Assembly: GCF_036865545.1 (NCBI RefSeq)
Contig: NZ_CP142208.1
Location: 4,340,001-4,404,000, forward strand
Direction of reading: 5' to 3'
Length of the DNA: 64,000 nt
Source of the DNA: Erwinia sp. E_sp_B01_1
Lineage (GTDB): Bacteria > Pseudomonadota > Gammaproteobacteria > Enterobacterales > Enterobacteriaceae
Shown here: positions 45,511 through 55,344 of the stretch, one piece after another
How the letters are laid out: every line of letters starts with the position of its first letter
How positions within the stretch are numbered: the stretch's first letter is position 1
The notes under the pieces: model-generated
Databases searched by the model: none
Told to the model about the DNA's origin: nothing
Seen by the model: the letters and a program-made list of their open reading frames with translations, nothing else
Program-made: the position numbers and the translations under genes

Positions 45511-46464
45511 TTACATCTTTTTAAAGGCAACCGGCAGTGGTGTTACATCTCCTGAGTTTTGTTTCAGTTTTGCGGCCTTACGTTCCTGCAGCCACATATC
45601 ACCCATCATCTTATCCAGCCCCATATCCAGCCCTGTCACCATTCCTGCGCCTGGCGTAAAGGTCAGTTCACCAAAGAAGATCTGACCTTCGCAGATGTAC
45701 CAGTCCACGCGCACATAGTCGAAGTCGCTGGCCAGTTTCTGACTCAGCGCCAGCGCTTTTTCCAGCGTTTCCCTGTCACTGCTGATATCCAGCCCGGTGT
45801 CACGGATCTTGTAGAAGCACTGTTCCAGACTGTTGACGTAGAAGTTCATCGACAGCGGTGCATCACCATTACGGTTGTAGATGATTTGCAGCACATATTC
45901 AAAGTTGCCATCTTTCTTGTTGAACATGTGGAATTTGTAATCGACGGCTGCCAGCTTGCCCTCGCCCACATACTCTTCAACCAAAATCCGCGGTTTGATA
46001 TAGCGATAGTGAATTTCACGGGACTGGTGCGAAAAATCACATTTCAGCCACTCATCACAGCGCTTGATAAGCAGCTGCTTTTGAATACAGTCTGGCTCTT
46101 CAAGCAGGATTTCTACCATACCTGAACCGTGGTTCGGTTTAATTACGGTGTTTTTAAGCGAGCTGAGCCCCAGCAGCGTTAGCGGATTATCCGTTTCATG
46201 CAGCAGAGGAATTAAATATTCTTCACCGATAGTTTTTGCAATGTAGTCGCGCACAAGTACTTTATCCGAAAGGTTCCCATAACGAACATAGTCGCCGGTG
46301 ACAAATTTGCGATACAGAATCTTCTCATTAAATAATTTTGGCTGGTGTATGTTAGGCAACCGCTTAAATCTGTGAAAATAATGAACTCTGTCCTGATAGG
46401 ACCAGGGCATTTTTTTAAGCAGGTATAAGACGCCTTTTCTCAATTCTGACTTGAGTTTTAACAT
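45511..46464 (-). CDS. TupA-like ATP-grasp protein, polysaccharide-associated
   Basis: A 317-residue protein of the TupA-like ATP-grasp family. Features are the N-terminal KLFNEKILYRKF with YGNLSDKVLVRDYIAKTIG, the nucleotide-binding strand NTVIKPNHGSGMVEIL, the conserved PRILVEEYVGEG, and the metal-binding end VRVDWYICEGQIFFGELTFT. Members occur in capsule, O-antigen and teichuronopeptide loci and probably ligate an amino acid or similar acid to a sugar; no activity is proven here. The flippase-like gene lies 8 bases upstream on the same strand, so the two form a unit. Confidence 0.75.
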   Translation of the reverse strand: MLKLKSELRKGVLYLLKKMPWSYQDRVHYFHRFKRLPNIHQPKLFNEKILYRKFVTGDYVRYGNLSDKVLVRDYIAKTIGEEYLIPLLHETDNPLTLLGLSSLKNTVIKPNHGSGMVEILLEEPDCIQKQLLIKRCDEWLKCDFSHQSREIHYRYIKPRILVEEYVGEGKLAAVDYKFHMFNKKDGNFEYVLQIIYNRNGDAPLSMNFYVNSLEQCFYKIRDTGLDISSDRETLEKALALSQKLASDFDYVRVDWYICEGQIFFGELTFTPGAGMVTGLDMGLDKMMGDMWLQERKAAKLKQNSGDVTPLPVAFKKM

Positions 46465-46472
46465 TTTTTACC

Positions 46473-47729
46473 TCATTTGTAAGTTTTGTAGTTGAGTGAG
46501 GAAAGCTGTATTTTAAGAATGACGCCATTCTTAAAGAAATAATTCATTACGGTCAGGGAGAGCAACTCGGTGACAAGTACGCTCCAGGCAGCGCCTGTTA
46601 ATCCCCAGAAACGGATGAAGAACCAGTTGGTTACCACGCTAATTACTACCAGCAGGACGATCTTAACCAGTAAGTAATTGAAACCACCTTCCTTTACCAT
46701 GTAGCGATAAGCTACTGTTCCCATTGCCGAAAAGCAGGTTGCTAACGACAATAACGTAACGAGATTTCCCGATTGTGTGTAGTCTTGCCCATAAAGGGTA
46801 GTGATGATCTCTTCACCATAAAACGCGATGATAAGAAGCATCAAAAAGGATACTGCTATTACATAGCCATTCAGTCTCGAAGCCAGTTTTACTGCCACAT
46901 CCGCACGCTCTCTGAAAATCTCAGAAAAACAGGATGTAATGATCGCCACCGGAATAAAAATCCACGAAGCGGAAATGGTATTGGCTGCGGTAAAGAGGCC
47001 CAGGTCGTGCGCTGAACCTACTCCTACCAGGAAAAACTGAGCCAGTTTGACCTGAATCGAGATAAACACGCTGGAGATAGCCAGCGGCAATCCGGCATGT
47101 AACAGGTATCGCAAATAACTTCTGTGCTTACGCTTAGGCGGTGGAGTGATGCTGTTAGCCTGATAAAACCGGCTTCGCTTAATCAGATACGGCACCAGCG
47201 TCACTGTCACGATAGAGAGCGAGAGCAGCAAAGGACTGAGTTTGAACCAGGCAACCGTAAAGCTGATGCCAAAGCTGAGCAGCATTCCTGCGGCATTCGC
47301 CACCGTATTCATCCGCGACTCCAGCCGCGCATTGTTGTAAACGCTAAAAATATCCTGAGTCACAAACATTGCTGATAAAAATGAAGCTATGGCGAAAATG
47401 AGAAAATTTTCACGCATTTCCAGCCAGACATAAATTAATACCGGCACGGACAGTAACAATAACAAAGCCATTCGCAGCTGTTTGGCAACTGCCATCAGCC
47501 GTATTCCTTTTGGCGCACTTTTGCTGATACTTTTAAACAGAATGGTTTCAGTACCGAAAATGGCTACGGTCTGAACAATTGAAAAAAGTGATGCAGAAAA
47601 TGCTATTTGCCCAAATATGGAAGGGCCAAAGGATTTTGCGACGTAAGACGTGACAAATATCACCCCGAATACGGAAACAACTTTTTCCGACATCATCCAG
47701 ATGGCGTTTGACATAGCGCTGTGTTTCAT
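46473..47729 (-). CDS. Wzx-type polysaccharide flippase
   Basis: A 418-residue membrane protein with about 12 hydrophobic spans and the look of the MOP/Wzx superfamily. Examples are SNAIWMMSEKVVSVFGVIFV at the start, SYVAKSFGPSIFGQIAFSAS, and later YRYMVKEGGFNYLLVKIVLL. Such proteins flip lipid-linked oligosaccharides to the periplasm. No glycosyltransferase, polymerase or sugar-nucleotide gene is nearby, which is unusual for a flippase. GC is lower than in the core genes around it, suggesting acquisition by transfer. Confidence 0.82.
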   Translation of the reverse strand: MKHSAMSNAIWMMSEKVVSVFGVIFVTSYVAKSFGPSIFGQIAFSASLFSIVQTVAIFGTETILFKSISKSAPKGIRLMAVAKQLRMALLLLLSVPVLIYVWLEMRENFLIFAIASFLSAMFVTQDIFSVYNNARLESRMNTVANAAGMLLSFGISFTVAWFKLSPLLLSLSIVTVTLVPYLIKRSRFYQANSITPPPKRKHRSYLRYLLHAGLPLAISSVFISIQVKLAQFFLVGVGSAHDLGLFTAANTISASWIFIPVAIITSCFSEIFRERADVAVKLASRLNGYVIAVSFLMLLIIAFYGEEIITTLYGQDYTQSGNLVTLLSLATCFSAMGTVAYRYMVKEGGFNYLLVKIVLLVVISVVTNWFFIRFWGLTGAAWSVLVTELLSLTVMNYFFKNGVILKIQLSSLNYKTYK

Positions 47730-48268
47730 TGAAGCATCCTTTGTAAAACAAATAACCTGCTGCAGTTACTCTGTACATCCATGTCGAAAACGGGAAAGTT
47801 TAACGCTCAATAACCCTGGCGAAAAAATGGTCCTGAAATTTTATAATGCGGATTATTCCTAACCCGTGCTTATTCAAAAGCTTTTTTTTACACTCGTTTT
47901 ATCACACAAAGTGAGTCTGAAATTATCTGGACTCAATTTTTGTCTGGAATTCACAAGCCACTTTTGGCGCTAATTATCCTGGCACAAATTTGACTGGTAG
48001 CATTCTGGAGTATTCTGAATTACTCACTGACCAGGTGATTGGTATGAGACGAATTTATAACAAAAACCTGCATATCGAAAGCTAACAAAGGGCTTTGGAA
48101 ATAAAATAGGAGAAATCCCATGATGATATTTCTTCATAATCCCTTAACGTAATCCTTGCCATTCAAATCGCGCACTTAACGTGACCAGCCTAATTTATGG
48201 ATTATTCAGAGCCATTTATTAATGCAGTCACTCTCATCACATTACAGTTAAGAAAAGGAAGAGCATTT
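47730..48268. other. AT-rich stretch between the flippase gene and the IS remnant
   Basis: About 540 bases with no supported gene. It would carry the promoter of the flippase/ATP-grasp unit. Short non-coding frames and no clear inverted repeats of an insertion sequence were seen. Confidence 0.35.
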
Positions 48269-48664
48269 ATGAGAAAGTCACGATATACAGAAGAGCAAAT
48301 CACCAGTGCCATTAAAGCATCTGAATGTGGTGTAAAGGTAAAAGAGATTTGTGATGAACTGGGAATTTCGGAAGCTACGTTCTATAGCTGGAAGAAAAAG
48401 TTTGCCGGCCTTTCTTCAGAAGAAGGAAGAAAGATCAAGGAGTTAGAAGAAAAAGTACATAGCATGGAACGAGAATTACTGACGTTGACCTCTGATAAAG
48501 AGATGCTGCAAAGCGTACTGAAAAACTTTTTCACTACTAACGACAAGCGCCAGGCTGTTAATTATCTACAGGATACTTTTGACATCGGAACCCGTCGCAG
48601 CTGCCGTTTACTGGATATTAGCCGTAGCGTTTATCACTATCCCTACAACGTTGAAAATCAGTAA
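48269..48664 (+). pseudogene. IS3-family (IS407-like) transposase remnant, OrfA fused to OrfB start
   Basis: A 131-codon frame starting MRKSRYTEEQITSAIKASE, with the helix-turn-helix ELGISEATFYSWKKKFAGL and the leucine-zipper-like KELEEKVHSMERELLTL of IS3-family OrfA. After LTSDKEMLQSVLKNFF it runs straight into sequence typical of the OrfB N-terminus (RRSCRLLDISRSVYHYPY) and stops. No DDE catalytic domain follows, so it cannot transpose by itself. An AAGGAAG site precedes the ATG, and the frame is intact, so an expressed DNA-binding remnant is possible. Terminal inverted repeats were not located. Confidence 0.75.
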
Positions 48665-49513
48665 ATGCGATCTACAGCACACTTTAAAATTACCTGCAGG
48701 GCCAAATTAAAATATTCCTGATGCTAATTGAAAAGTAAGAAACGTTTTTATGGTGACGTGTATTCCTGATGAGTTAATTGTCATGATTGTCCCATTCTGA
48801 GCTGTATATTTATTAAGCACCAGCTAAAAATACATCCATTTCAATTACTTATGAGCGCATTTATCTTTGAAGTCAAAGATAAATGCGCCTTTCCTGACAT
48901 AACCCCGGCTTACACAAAGCCTGTTCTGCCCTCTCAGCACTTAAAAAATCGTAAACCTTTTCTTTTTTAGAATGGTTTATGTATTTTATCCTTATTGTAA
49001 AATTCCAGACCCTATGCTACCCGCTAATTTGCCTTAAGCACGCTACTGACAAAGGTTTACACAGCTTCAGCGCCATTTATGACAGATGAAATCATGTAGA
49101 AAAACTTAAGTCACAGTACAATTAAGCTCAAAAAACAACCACAGGATAAATCATCACCTGTGTTTTACTTATGTTTTTAACGCTTTCCTGGCACTTATCT
49201 GACGTTTCACTGCCACTGTAATTTGAGTTAAGCGTGGTTTTACTTTAAAAAAACCGTCTCAAAAATAGCGGGTTTATCATTAATGAGCGTTTGTTGACTG
49301 TCCAAAAATAGCGCCCTAATTATTAGCGATTATTCTTATAGCGGAACAATAACTTACTGTGTCAGGGAAATGTGCGCGCCAGACCGGGATTTGAGGGGGC
49401 GGCATAGTCCTAAAAATACGCTGTACATCACAAGTTTAACTTTTTATCGGATTCAGTTTGCGGCCAGCCCATAGAGAAGCCTTCTGCAAGAAATTGTGTA
49501 CTTTTCCCGCAAT
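48665..49513. other. Low-GC gene-free region
   Basis: About 850 bases without a supported gene, with stop codons in all frames and low GC. The one striking structure is a long perfect inverted repeat at 48855-48888. The rest gives no recognisable signal. Confidence 0.45.
48855..48888. repeat. Perfect 16-bp inverted repeat
   Basis: GCGCATTTATCTTTGA, two bases (AG), then the exact complement TCAAAGATAAATGCGC, followed on the plus strand by CTTTCC. It could be a terminator for the IS remnant or a factor-binding palindrome; no T-run is present. Confidence 0.6.
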
Positions 49514-50482
49514 TTAATCATTCTTTACAGCCACTTCGGTGATAACCGCTTCAGGCTTTATCCGGGTTGCCACTATCACGCCAGCGACCAGGCACAGAAT
49601 GCCCGTCAGCGTCAGTAAAGGCGGCCAGCTTTGACGAAGCAGGAAGTTGTAAGCCAGCCCGGCAAGGATTTCAAAGACGATGAGCGGCCCAACCAGTACC
49701 GTTGGCAGACGCTGGCTCGCTTCATTCCAGCATAGTGCGCCAAGCCAGGAGCAGAGCAGGCCTATGGCTATCATCAACGGCACAAAGAGTTCAGGACGCG
49801 GCCCGAAAGGCAGGGAGAATGCCGGTTGCGTCAGGTGGAGATGCAGACTGACCAGCAGGTAGCCCACTACCGCCAGAGGCAGCGTGGCGATGCCCTGAGC
49901 GGTAGCCCAGGTGGTGGCCTTGCTGTCAGGATGCTTACGTAACCAGCGGGCATTACGCAGCGGATACCATGTCCAGCAGATCACCGCCAGAACCGCGAGC
50001 GCGATGCCACTCAGGTAGCGCCACATATCGGTTTGCTCAGCGTTTGCCTGTAGTTCAGCCATGTTAACAAAACCCAACCCCGTCCCGATCAAGACCAGTG
50101 CAGGGAAAAGCCTGCGCCAGGCCAGCCGCCCCTCATGCCGCCCGTACAGCAGGTTCGCACTGACAGAAATCACTACCGGCAAGGTGCCTATAATCATGGT
50201 GGAGACCGGTGCCCCGGTGCGCTGGATGGCATTCGCCAGGAAGGTGTAATAAAGCAGGTTGCCGACCAGTGCCAGTTTCAGCGCTTCAGTCCAGTCACTG
50301 CGGGAGAGCAACCGTAAACGTTTCCTGTCCTGCCAGGCCAGTGGCAAAGCGATCAGGCCAAACGCCAGGTAGCGGGCCACGGACTGTAATGCGCCCGGAT
50401 AATCAGGAACCAGCACCGGCCCGACAAATATCAGGCCCCACATCAGCCCTGCGGCCAGAGCAAATAACACACCTGCAAACAT
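49514..50482 (-). CDS. EamA/DMT-family permease
   Basis: A 322-residue inner-membrane protein with ten predicted spans in two EamA repeats. Features are the N-terminal FALAAGLMWGLIFVGPVLVP, NLLYYTFLANAIQRTGAPVS ending repeat one, and WLGALCWNEASQRLPTVLVG with LAGLAYNFLLRQSWPP in repeat two. DMT transporters usually export amino acids, cofactors or drugs; the substrate is unknown. I place the start at ATG 50482 (GAGAGG upstream); the frame is open for a further 36 codons without membrane character. It is divergent from the VirK-like gene. Confidence 0.84.
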   Translation of the reverse strand: MFAGVLFALAAGLMWGLIFVGPVLVPDYPGALQSVARYLAFGLIALPLAWQDRKRLRLLSRSDWTEALKLALVGNLLYYTFLANAIQRTGAPVSTMIIGTLPVVISVSANLLYGRHEGRLAWRRLFPALVLIGTGLGFVNMAELQANAEQTDMWRYLSGIALAVLAVICWTWYPLRNARWLRKHPDSKATTWATAQGIATLPLAVVGYLLVSLHLHLTQPAFSLPFGPRPELFVPLMIAIGLLCSWLGALCWNEASQRLPTVLVGPLIVFEILAGLAYNFLLRQSWPPLLTLTGILCLVAGVIVATRIKPEAVITEVAVKND

Positions 50483-50747
50483 AGAAAATCGGCCTCTCAG
50501 TAAAGCTAAGGCGCAGTGTAGCCCCTGCTCTGGCACACTCTGCCCGGTAAAAAAGGTGAGCAGGCAGCTTACGACGTTTGGGTTACCCAATCCAGGCGGG
50601 GGAAAGCTGGCCGGAATTTGACTTTATTCCAGCGTTAATTAAACGCCTGTTCAACCATTTCGGAATAGTCCTGGCACCGCCAGCGGTGTTTATTTGTTGT
50701 TGAGCATGGGGGTGTTTGACTGGGGTTTTCTCCCAGGATTACCGATC

Positions 50748-51683
50748 ATGTCTGATACCACGCTTGCCCCTCGTCAGGAAAACAGCCTGACCTTTTTTCT
50801 TTCGCTGGTCTCCGGAAAATGTAAGCCGGGTAAGCTGTGGTATGACCGTGAATTTCGCATCAAGTATCTGTTCCGCTCGCTGGCGTGGCCTGTCACTACC
50901 TGGAAGCTGCTCACGGCAATCAATGAAGAGCCGGTAATGCGCGAGATCCTGCCGGTACAGCATACGTTGCCTGGCAAGATACACCGCCCCTATCTGTATA
51001 ACGGGATGCCAATGGCCGAACGCGCTAATGCCATTATCAGCCACTATCACTATGTAAAGCAGCTTCCTTCCCTGCGCCTTCGTCAGGCAATGCTGACCCA
51101 ACAGGGGCTGGAATTGATCCATCTGAACGGAAAAAACGGCGAAGCATTTACCATCACCCTGGCCTGTACGGGCCGTTGTGAGCGGGAAGGGGAAGTGAAC
51201 CTGCTGTTTCGCCGCGATGGCGTGCAGCTGGCAATGCTGACGTTCGCCGTCACCCTCGTGAATGGCGAACAAGTGGTGATGATTGGCGGGATTCAGGGCG
51301 CGCACCGCGACACCCCTCACGAAATGATCCGCGAAGCGACCAAGGCCTGCTACGGGTTGTTCCCCAAACGGCTACTGATGGAAACCCTTACCCTGATTTG
51401 TGCCGCAACCGGCATTAAGAAGATTGAGGCGGTCAGCGACAGCGGCCATATTTTCCGTAGCCTGCGTTATCGTCTGAAGAAGCGTCGGCTGTTCCATGCC
51501 AGCTATAACGAATTCTGGGTATCGCTGAACGCCCAGCCAGTAAGCCGCAAACTTTATGCGTTACCGCTCGTCTTCCCACGTAAACCTCTGGAAGAGATCG
51601 CCAGTAAAAAACGCTCGGAATACCGTAAGCGTTACGATTTGCTGGATGCGATGCAGCAACAGTTTACTCACGCCATTGCCTGA
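50748..51683 (+). CDS. VirK/YbjX-family protein (DUF535)
   Basis: A 311-residue protein of the DUF535/VirK family. Recognisable blocks are LWYDREFRIKYLFRSLAWP, ANAIISHYHYVKQL, the VVMIGGIQGAHRDTPHEMIR core, and the C-terminal ASYNEFWVSLNA. VirK of Shigella and YbjX of E. coli/Salmonella are linked to envelope remodelling and resistance to antimicrobial peptides under PhoP control, but the biochemistry is unclear. ATG 50748 with AGGA upstream is preferred to the in-frame TTG at 50694. No PhoP box was identified with confidence. Confidence 0.85.
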   Translation: MSDTTLAPRQENSLTFFLSLVSGKCKPGKLWYDREFRIKYLFRSLAWPVTTWKLLTAINEEPVMREILPVQHTLPGKIHRPYLYNGMPMAERANAIISHYHYVKQLPSLRLRQAMLTQQGLELIHLNGKNGEAFTITLACTGRCEREGEVNLLFRRDGVQLAMLTFAVTLVNGEQVVMIGGIQGAHRDTPHEMIREATKACYGLFPKRLLMETLTLICAATGIKKIEAVSDSGHIFRSLRYRLKKRRLFHASYNEFWVSLNAQPVSRKLYALPLVFPRKPLEEIASKKRSEYRKRYDLLDAMQQQFTHAIA

Positions 51684-51715
51684 GAAGATCAGCGCGTAGC
51701 CCTGCAGAACCGGGG

Positions 51716-52153
51716 CTACCTGTACTCTTTTTCCACGTCATCGATTTTCCAGCCCGCCGCATCCCTGTGCAACGTGACCAGAAGATGTTGCAGATCGGCA
51801 GGATCGTTCCCCAGCATGACATCGCCTGAGGCGGTTGAACCGTTGAGGGTAAAACTCCCTACCCAGACGTGATCAACCCAGGAGTCACTGTAGTCCTGAT
51901 CCTGCAGAAAGAAGTCATCATCCATGCCTTCAGGACCTTTGATCAGCAGGGTGATCTTATTCAGCAGTTGCGGCGTGACGTAGTGCTTCAGCTCGGGGTC
52001 CTGCTCGTCAGCGGGGCTTTCATCTTTGCTTAATGCCGTCAGATACCAGCTATAGAAGTTTTTGCTAACCGTTTCAGGGTCCACATTGTGTTGTGCTGCG
52101 ATCCCATTCCCTGCCAGCAGCAGCATAGCTGGTACCAGTAACCCTTTTCTCAT
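51716..52153 (-). CDS. DUF3828 periplasmic protein, YbjP-like
   Basis: A 145-residue secreted protein. A signal peptide (MRKGLLVPAMLLLAGNGIAA) is followed by a DUF3828 domain with VSKNFYSWYLTALSKDES, HYVTPQLLNKI, the aspartate-rich MDDDFFLQDQDYSDSWVDHV, and the ending WKIDDVEKEY. There is no lipobox cysteine, unlike E. coli YbjP. Function unknown. It is convergent with the VirK-like gene, 32 bases apart; ybjX and ybjP are also both in the ybj region of E. coli. Confidence 0.75.
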   Translation of the reverse strand: MRKGLLVPAMLLLAGNGIAAQHNVDPETVSKNFYSWYLTALSKDESPADEQDPELKHYVTPQLLNKITLLIKGPEGMDDDFFLQDQDYSDSWVDHVWVGSFTLNGSTASGDVMLGNDPADLQHLLVTLHRDAAGWKIDDVEKEYR

Positions 52154-52327
52154 CTGTTTTATCTCTGCCGGTCAGCCCAAAATACCCTGGCTAATTTACT
52201 CTTTCATACCCCGGCCCGGAGAGTTTTCTGCGTTCTTTTTAGTAACTGTTTATAGCGGGTTTGCCTTCAGCCAGCGGGCCATGATGCCGGGCAGTAAAAC
52301 TCACCCTGCCCGTTGCGTCTGTGCACG

Positions 52328-54397
52328 TCACTTTTTGCCGCCAGGATAGCGGCCCTGCTGGCGCAGCAGATAGATGAAATAAGGCGCGCCAATAAACGTT
52401 GTCAGCAGGCCGGCGGGAATTTGGTTCGGGAACATCATCATGCGCCCACACCAGTCTGCCAGCAGCATCAACAATGCGCCAAGGATCGCCGCCATGACGA
52501 GTTGCGGCATGGCCCGGCGAAAGCCCAGCATCCGTGCCATATGCGGTGACATCAGCCCGATAAAACTCAGTGGCCCGACCGTCAATGTGGCACCGGCTGT
52601 CAGTACAGCGGCCAGCAGCAAAATAATCAGGCGCGCACGTCCCAGCGGTATACCCAAAGCCCGGGCCGTATCTCCCCCCAACGGCAGCACGTTAAGCCAG
52701 CGACGGCACAAAGGGATCAGCGTCATCATTACCAGCGCAAGAACCGCACTGGCCAGGGCCTGAGGAGGCTCCACGCTGTAAGTCGAGCCGGATATCCAGC
52801 TGAGCAGATTGCCAAGACGGGGATCGCCACTCGCCAGCAAAAGAGAAATCACGGCTGAAAACAGTGTTCCCAGCGCGATCCCCGCCAGCAGTAAGCGCTG
52901 GGTTGAGAAATGTTTCCTGCCCGCAACGACAAGAATAGCGGCAAGCGTGACTGCGGCTCCTGCACTACCCGCAAACAGCAGCGTCCCGAAGCCGGTAGCG
53001 GGCAGCAGAAACATCGTTAATACCACGCCAGACGCCGCGCCAGCACTGATACCCAGTACCTCCGGGCTTCCCATTACGTTGGCGGTGAGTTTCTGAATCA
53101 GGGTGCCTGCTGCTGCCAGCATGATCCCGGCACTCATCGCAGCCAGCGTTCGCGGCCAGCGCCAGGGCCAGACACGCCACAGCTCTCCGCCAGCCCAGCT
53201 GATACCCTGACTGTTACGCCCTACCATCAGCACCACCACCAGCACAACCAGTACCAGTACGATGCCTGCGCCTGCCCAGAGTTCCGGATATTTTCGCTCT
53301 GCCCGCAGTCCGCCCTCCTGGCCGGATACCGCAGGCTGTGAAGCATGACGCAGTCGTGGCAACAACCACAGCAACACTGGCGCACCGATCAACGCCGTTG
53401 CCGCACCGGTGGGCACCTCCTGCCAGACCCGCGCCAACAGCACCATAAACTGATCGGAGAGACAGAGGAGTAACGCCCCCAGTACCGGTGCCAGCAACAG
53501 ACGCGGCAACAGGCGGCGGGCACCCAGTAATTTCGCCAGCAGCGGTGCGAACAGGCCAATGAATCCCACCACGCCAACGGCATTGACCATCAGGGCACTC
53601 AATACCACCGCCAGCCCAAGCGCCATCAACCGGGCGGTAGCCAGACCGAGGCCGAGCTGGTGCGCAACATCATCATCAACCCCAAGCAACGTCAGCGGCC
53701 TGACCAGCATCAGCGCCAGCAACAGACAGGGGATCAGACGCGGAAGCAGATATTGCACCTGTAGCCAGTCCTGCTGGTTAAGCGCCCCGCTGCTCCATAA
53801 AAAGAGACTCTGTAATTCCTGATAATGAAATATCGCCAGCAGGCTGTTAAAGGCGCTGCAATAGAGGCTGAGCACCAGTCCCGCCAGGATCAGCGTGACC
53901 GGAGAGAGCCGTTTTCCCCATGCCGTCCCGAACACGGCGACAGCAATAACCAGCGCCCCCAACAAAGCAGCGCCCTGCTGCCCCGCCATCCAGCCGGGCA
54001 GGAGGCCCAGGCTGGCGAGCGTGACTCCCATCTGCGCGCCGCTGGCTACCCCCAGCGTGGAAGGTTCCGCCAGGGGATTCCGCAGCACCTGCTGGAACAG
54101 GACCCCCGCCAGCGCCAGACCGGCGCCCACCAGCAAAGAAATAGCCAGACGCGGTAATGCACTGTAATAAAACAGCACCTGCCGGATATCCGTGGCGTTG
54201 GGATGAAGGAGCGCTTCTGCCCAAAAACGGTAAGGCAGCACCTGCCGGGCATTGGTAATGCTGAGCACCACAGCGGCCAGCGCCGCCAGGATCAGCAGAA
54301 TCAGGGGAAAAGACGGGCGTTTCATGGCGACGTTTTGATCAGGGTTAAGTATGGCGTCTTGTGGCCGCCGGGAGGAAGGTTGCACCGGGTTCACCAC
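52328..54397 (-). CDS. fhuB: Ferric hydroxamate ABC permease FhuB (fused double permease)
   Basis: A 689-residue inner-membrane protein made of two FecCD-type permease halves in one chain, as in E. coli FhuB. Half one has PRLAISLLVGAGLALAGVLF with PLAEPSTLGVASGAQ; half two has PRTLAAMSAGIMLAAAGTLI with GSPEVLGISAGAASG and ends with PYFIYLLRQQGR. The start is probably GTG 54397, with GGAG five bases upstream and overlap with the fhuD stop. ATG 54325 aligns with the E. coli start but lacks a ribosome site. The ATPase gene fhuC is absent from the cluster. Confidence 0.92.
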   Translation of the reverse strand: MVNPVQPSSRRPQDAILNPDQNVAMKRPSFPLILLILAALAAVVLSITNARQVLPYRFWAEALLHPNATDIRQVLFYYSALPRLAISLLVGAGLALAGVLFQQVLRNPLAEPSTLGVASGAQMGVTLASLGLLPGWMAGQQGAALLGALVIAVAVFGTAWGKRLSPVTLILAGLVLSLYCSAFNSLLAIFHYQELQSLFLWSSGALNQQDWLQVQYLLPRLIPCLLLALMLVRPLTLLGVDDDVAHQLGLGLATARLMALGLAVVLSALMVNAVGVVGFIGLFAPLLAKLLGARRLLPRLLLAPVLGALLLCLSDQFMVLLARVWQEVPTGAATALIGAPVLLWLLPRLRHASQPAVSGQEGGLRAERKYPELWAGAGIVLVLVVLVVVLMVGRNSQGISWAGGELWRVWPWRWPRTLAAMSAGIMLAAAGTLIQKLTANVMGSPEVLGISAGAASGVVLTMFLLPATGFGTLLFAGSAGAAVTLAAILVVAGRKHFSTQRLLLAGIALGTLFSAVISLLLASGDPRLGNLLSWISGSTYSVEPPQALASAVLALVMMTLIPLCRRWLNVLPLGGDTARALGIPLGRARLIILLLAAVLTAGATLTVGPLSFIGLMSPHMARMLGFRRAMPQLVMAAILGALLMLLADWCGRMMMFPNQIPAGLLTTFIGAPYFIYLLRQQGRYPGGKK

Positions 54398-55344
54398 TGC
54401 TTCTCCAGTTGCTGAAGCATCCGACAAAACCGCAGCGCTGAAAGGGTGGCGCCAAACAGCCAGACGGCGGGAACGGTGCGAAGCGCATTCTGACGAACAA
54501 AAGGAATAGCCTGCCAGACCGGCGTGGCGGCGATACGCGCACGGGCGGCTTCATCACCGTGATCGAGACAGATGGCCCGCGTCGCTGGCAGCGTAGCCAG
54601 CCGTTCAATGCCTACCGTCGCCGTGCCCCAGAAACTGTTCTCTCCCTGCCAGGCATTTTCAATCGCCAGCTTTTGCATCACGCCGCCGAACAGGCTTTTA
54701 TTGCCGAGAATGACCGCATGGCGTTCATCTATCATTGAGAAAACCAGCAAAGGTTGCCGTCGATAAGAGGCGAGCTGTGCGTGAGCTTCCACCAGTTGCC
54801 GGTCAAACCAGGCCAGGTGCGTATGGGCGGCCTCCAGCCTGCCCAGCTTCTCCGCCAGCGCCACTATGCCGGCACGGACAGTCTGTAGGGGCTGCCCCTG
54901 CTCATCGGAAAAGTTAAACACCATCGAAGGGGCTATAGCATGCAGTTGCGCCTCACGCGGGCCAAACCCTTGGGTATAAAGAATCAAATCAGGTTGCAGT
55001 TCAGCAATATATTCCAGATTGGGTTCAGAGCGTTTGCCCACATCAACAACGCCGTGAGGAATCGGGGGGTCCTTCACCCACAGCTGATAATCATGCGTAT
55101 CCGCCGCCGCCAGCGGCGTCACGCCCAGCGCGAACAGCATCTCCAGCGGCAGCCATTCCAGCGCAATAATGCGCCGGACCCCGTTGTCAGAAGCAGCCTG
55201 AACGGTCTGACCGGCGAATAGCGGAGCCAGCATCAGAGCGGTGAGGAGACGACGCCGCTGCGGGTCAATATTCCGCCTCTGCGCACGCTTCTCCCTTTTT
55301 ACCCTGCCGGGATTTTTCCCGGCGTTGAATTCATCAGAAGGCAT
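54391..55344 (-). CDS. fhuD: Iron-siderophore periplasmic binding protein FhuD
   Basis: A 317-residue class III binding protein. The N-terminal PQRRRLLTALMLAPLFAG contains a twin-arginine-like export signal, as in E. coli FhuD. Family landmarks are RIIALEWLPLEMLFALGVTP, DVGKRSEPNLEYIAELQPDL, NFSDEQGQPL, and the ending VPAVWLFGATLSALRF. It carries ferric hydroxamates to FhuB. It overlaps the receptor stop by 11 bases and the fhuB start, indicating tight translational coupling in the receptor-fhuD-fhuB unit. Confidence 0.92.
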   Translation of the reverse strand: MPSDEFNAGKNPGRVKREKRAQRRNIDPQRRRLLTALMLAPLFAGQTVQAASDNGVRRIIALEWLPLEMLFALGVTPLAAADTHDYQLWVKDPPIPHGVVDVGKRSEPNLEYIAELQPDLILYTQGFGPREAQLHAIAPSMVFNFSDEQGQPLQTVRAGIVALAEKLGRLEAAHTHLAWFDRQLVEAHAQLASYRRQPLLVFSMIDERHAVILGNKSLFGGVMQKLAIENAWQGENSFWGTATVGIERLATLPATRAICLDHGDEAARARIAATPVWQAIPFVRQNALRTVPAVWLFGATLSALRFCRMLQQLEKQW

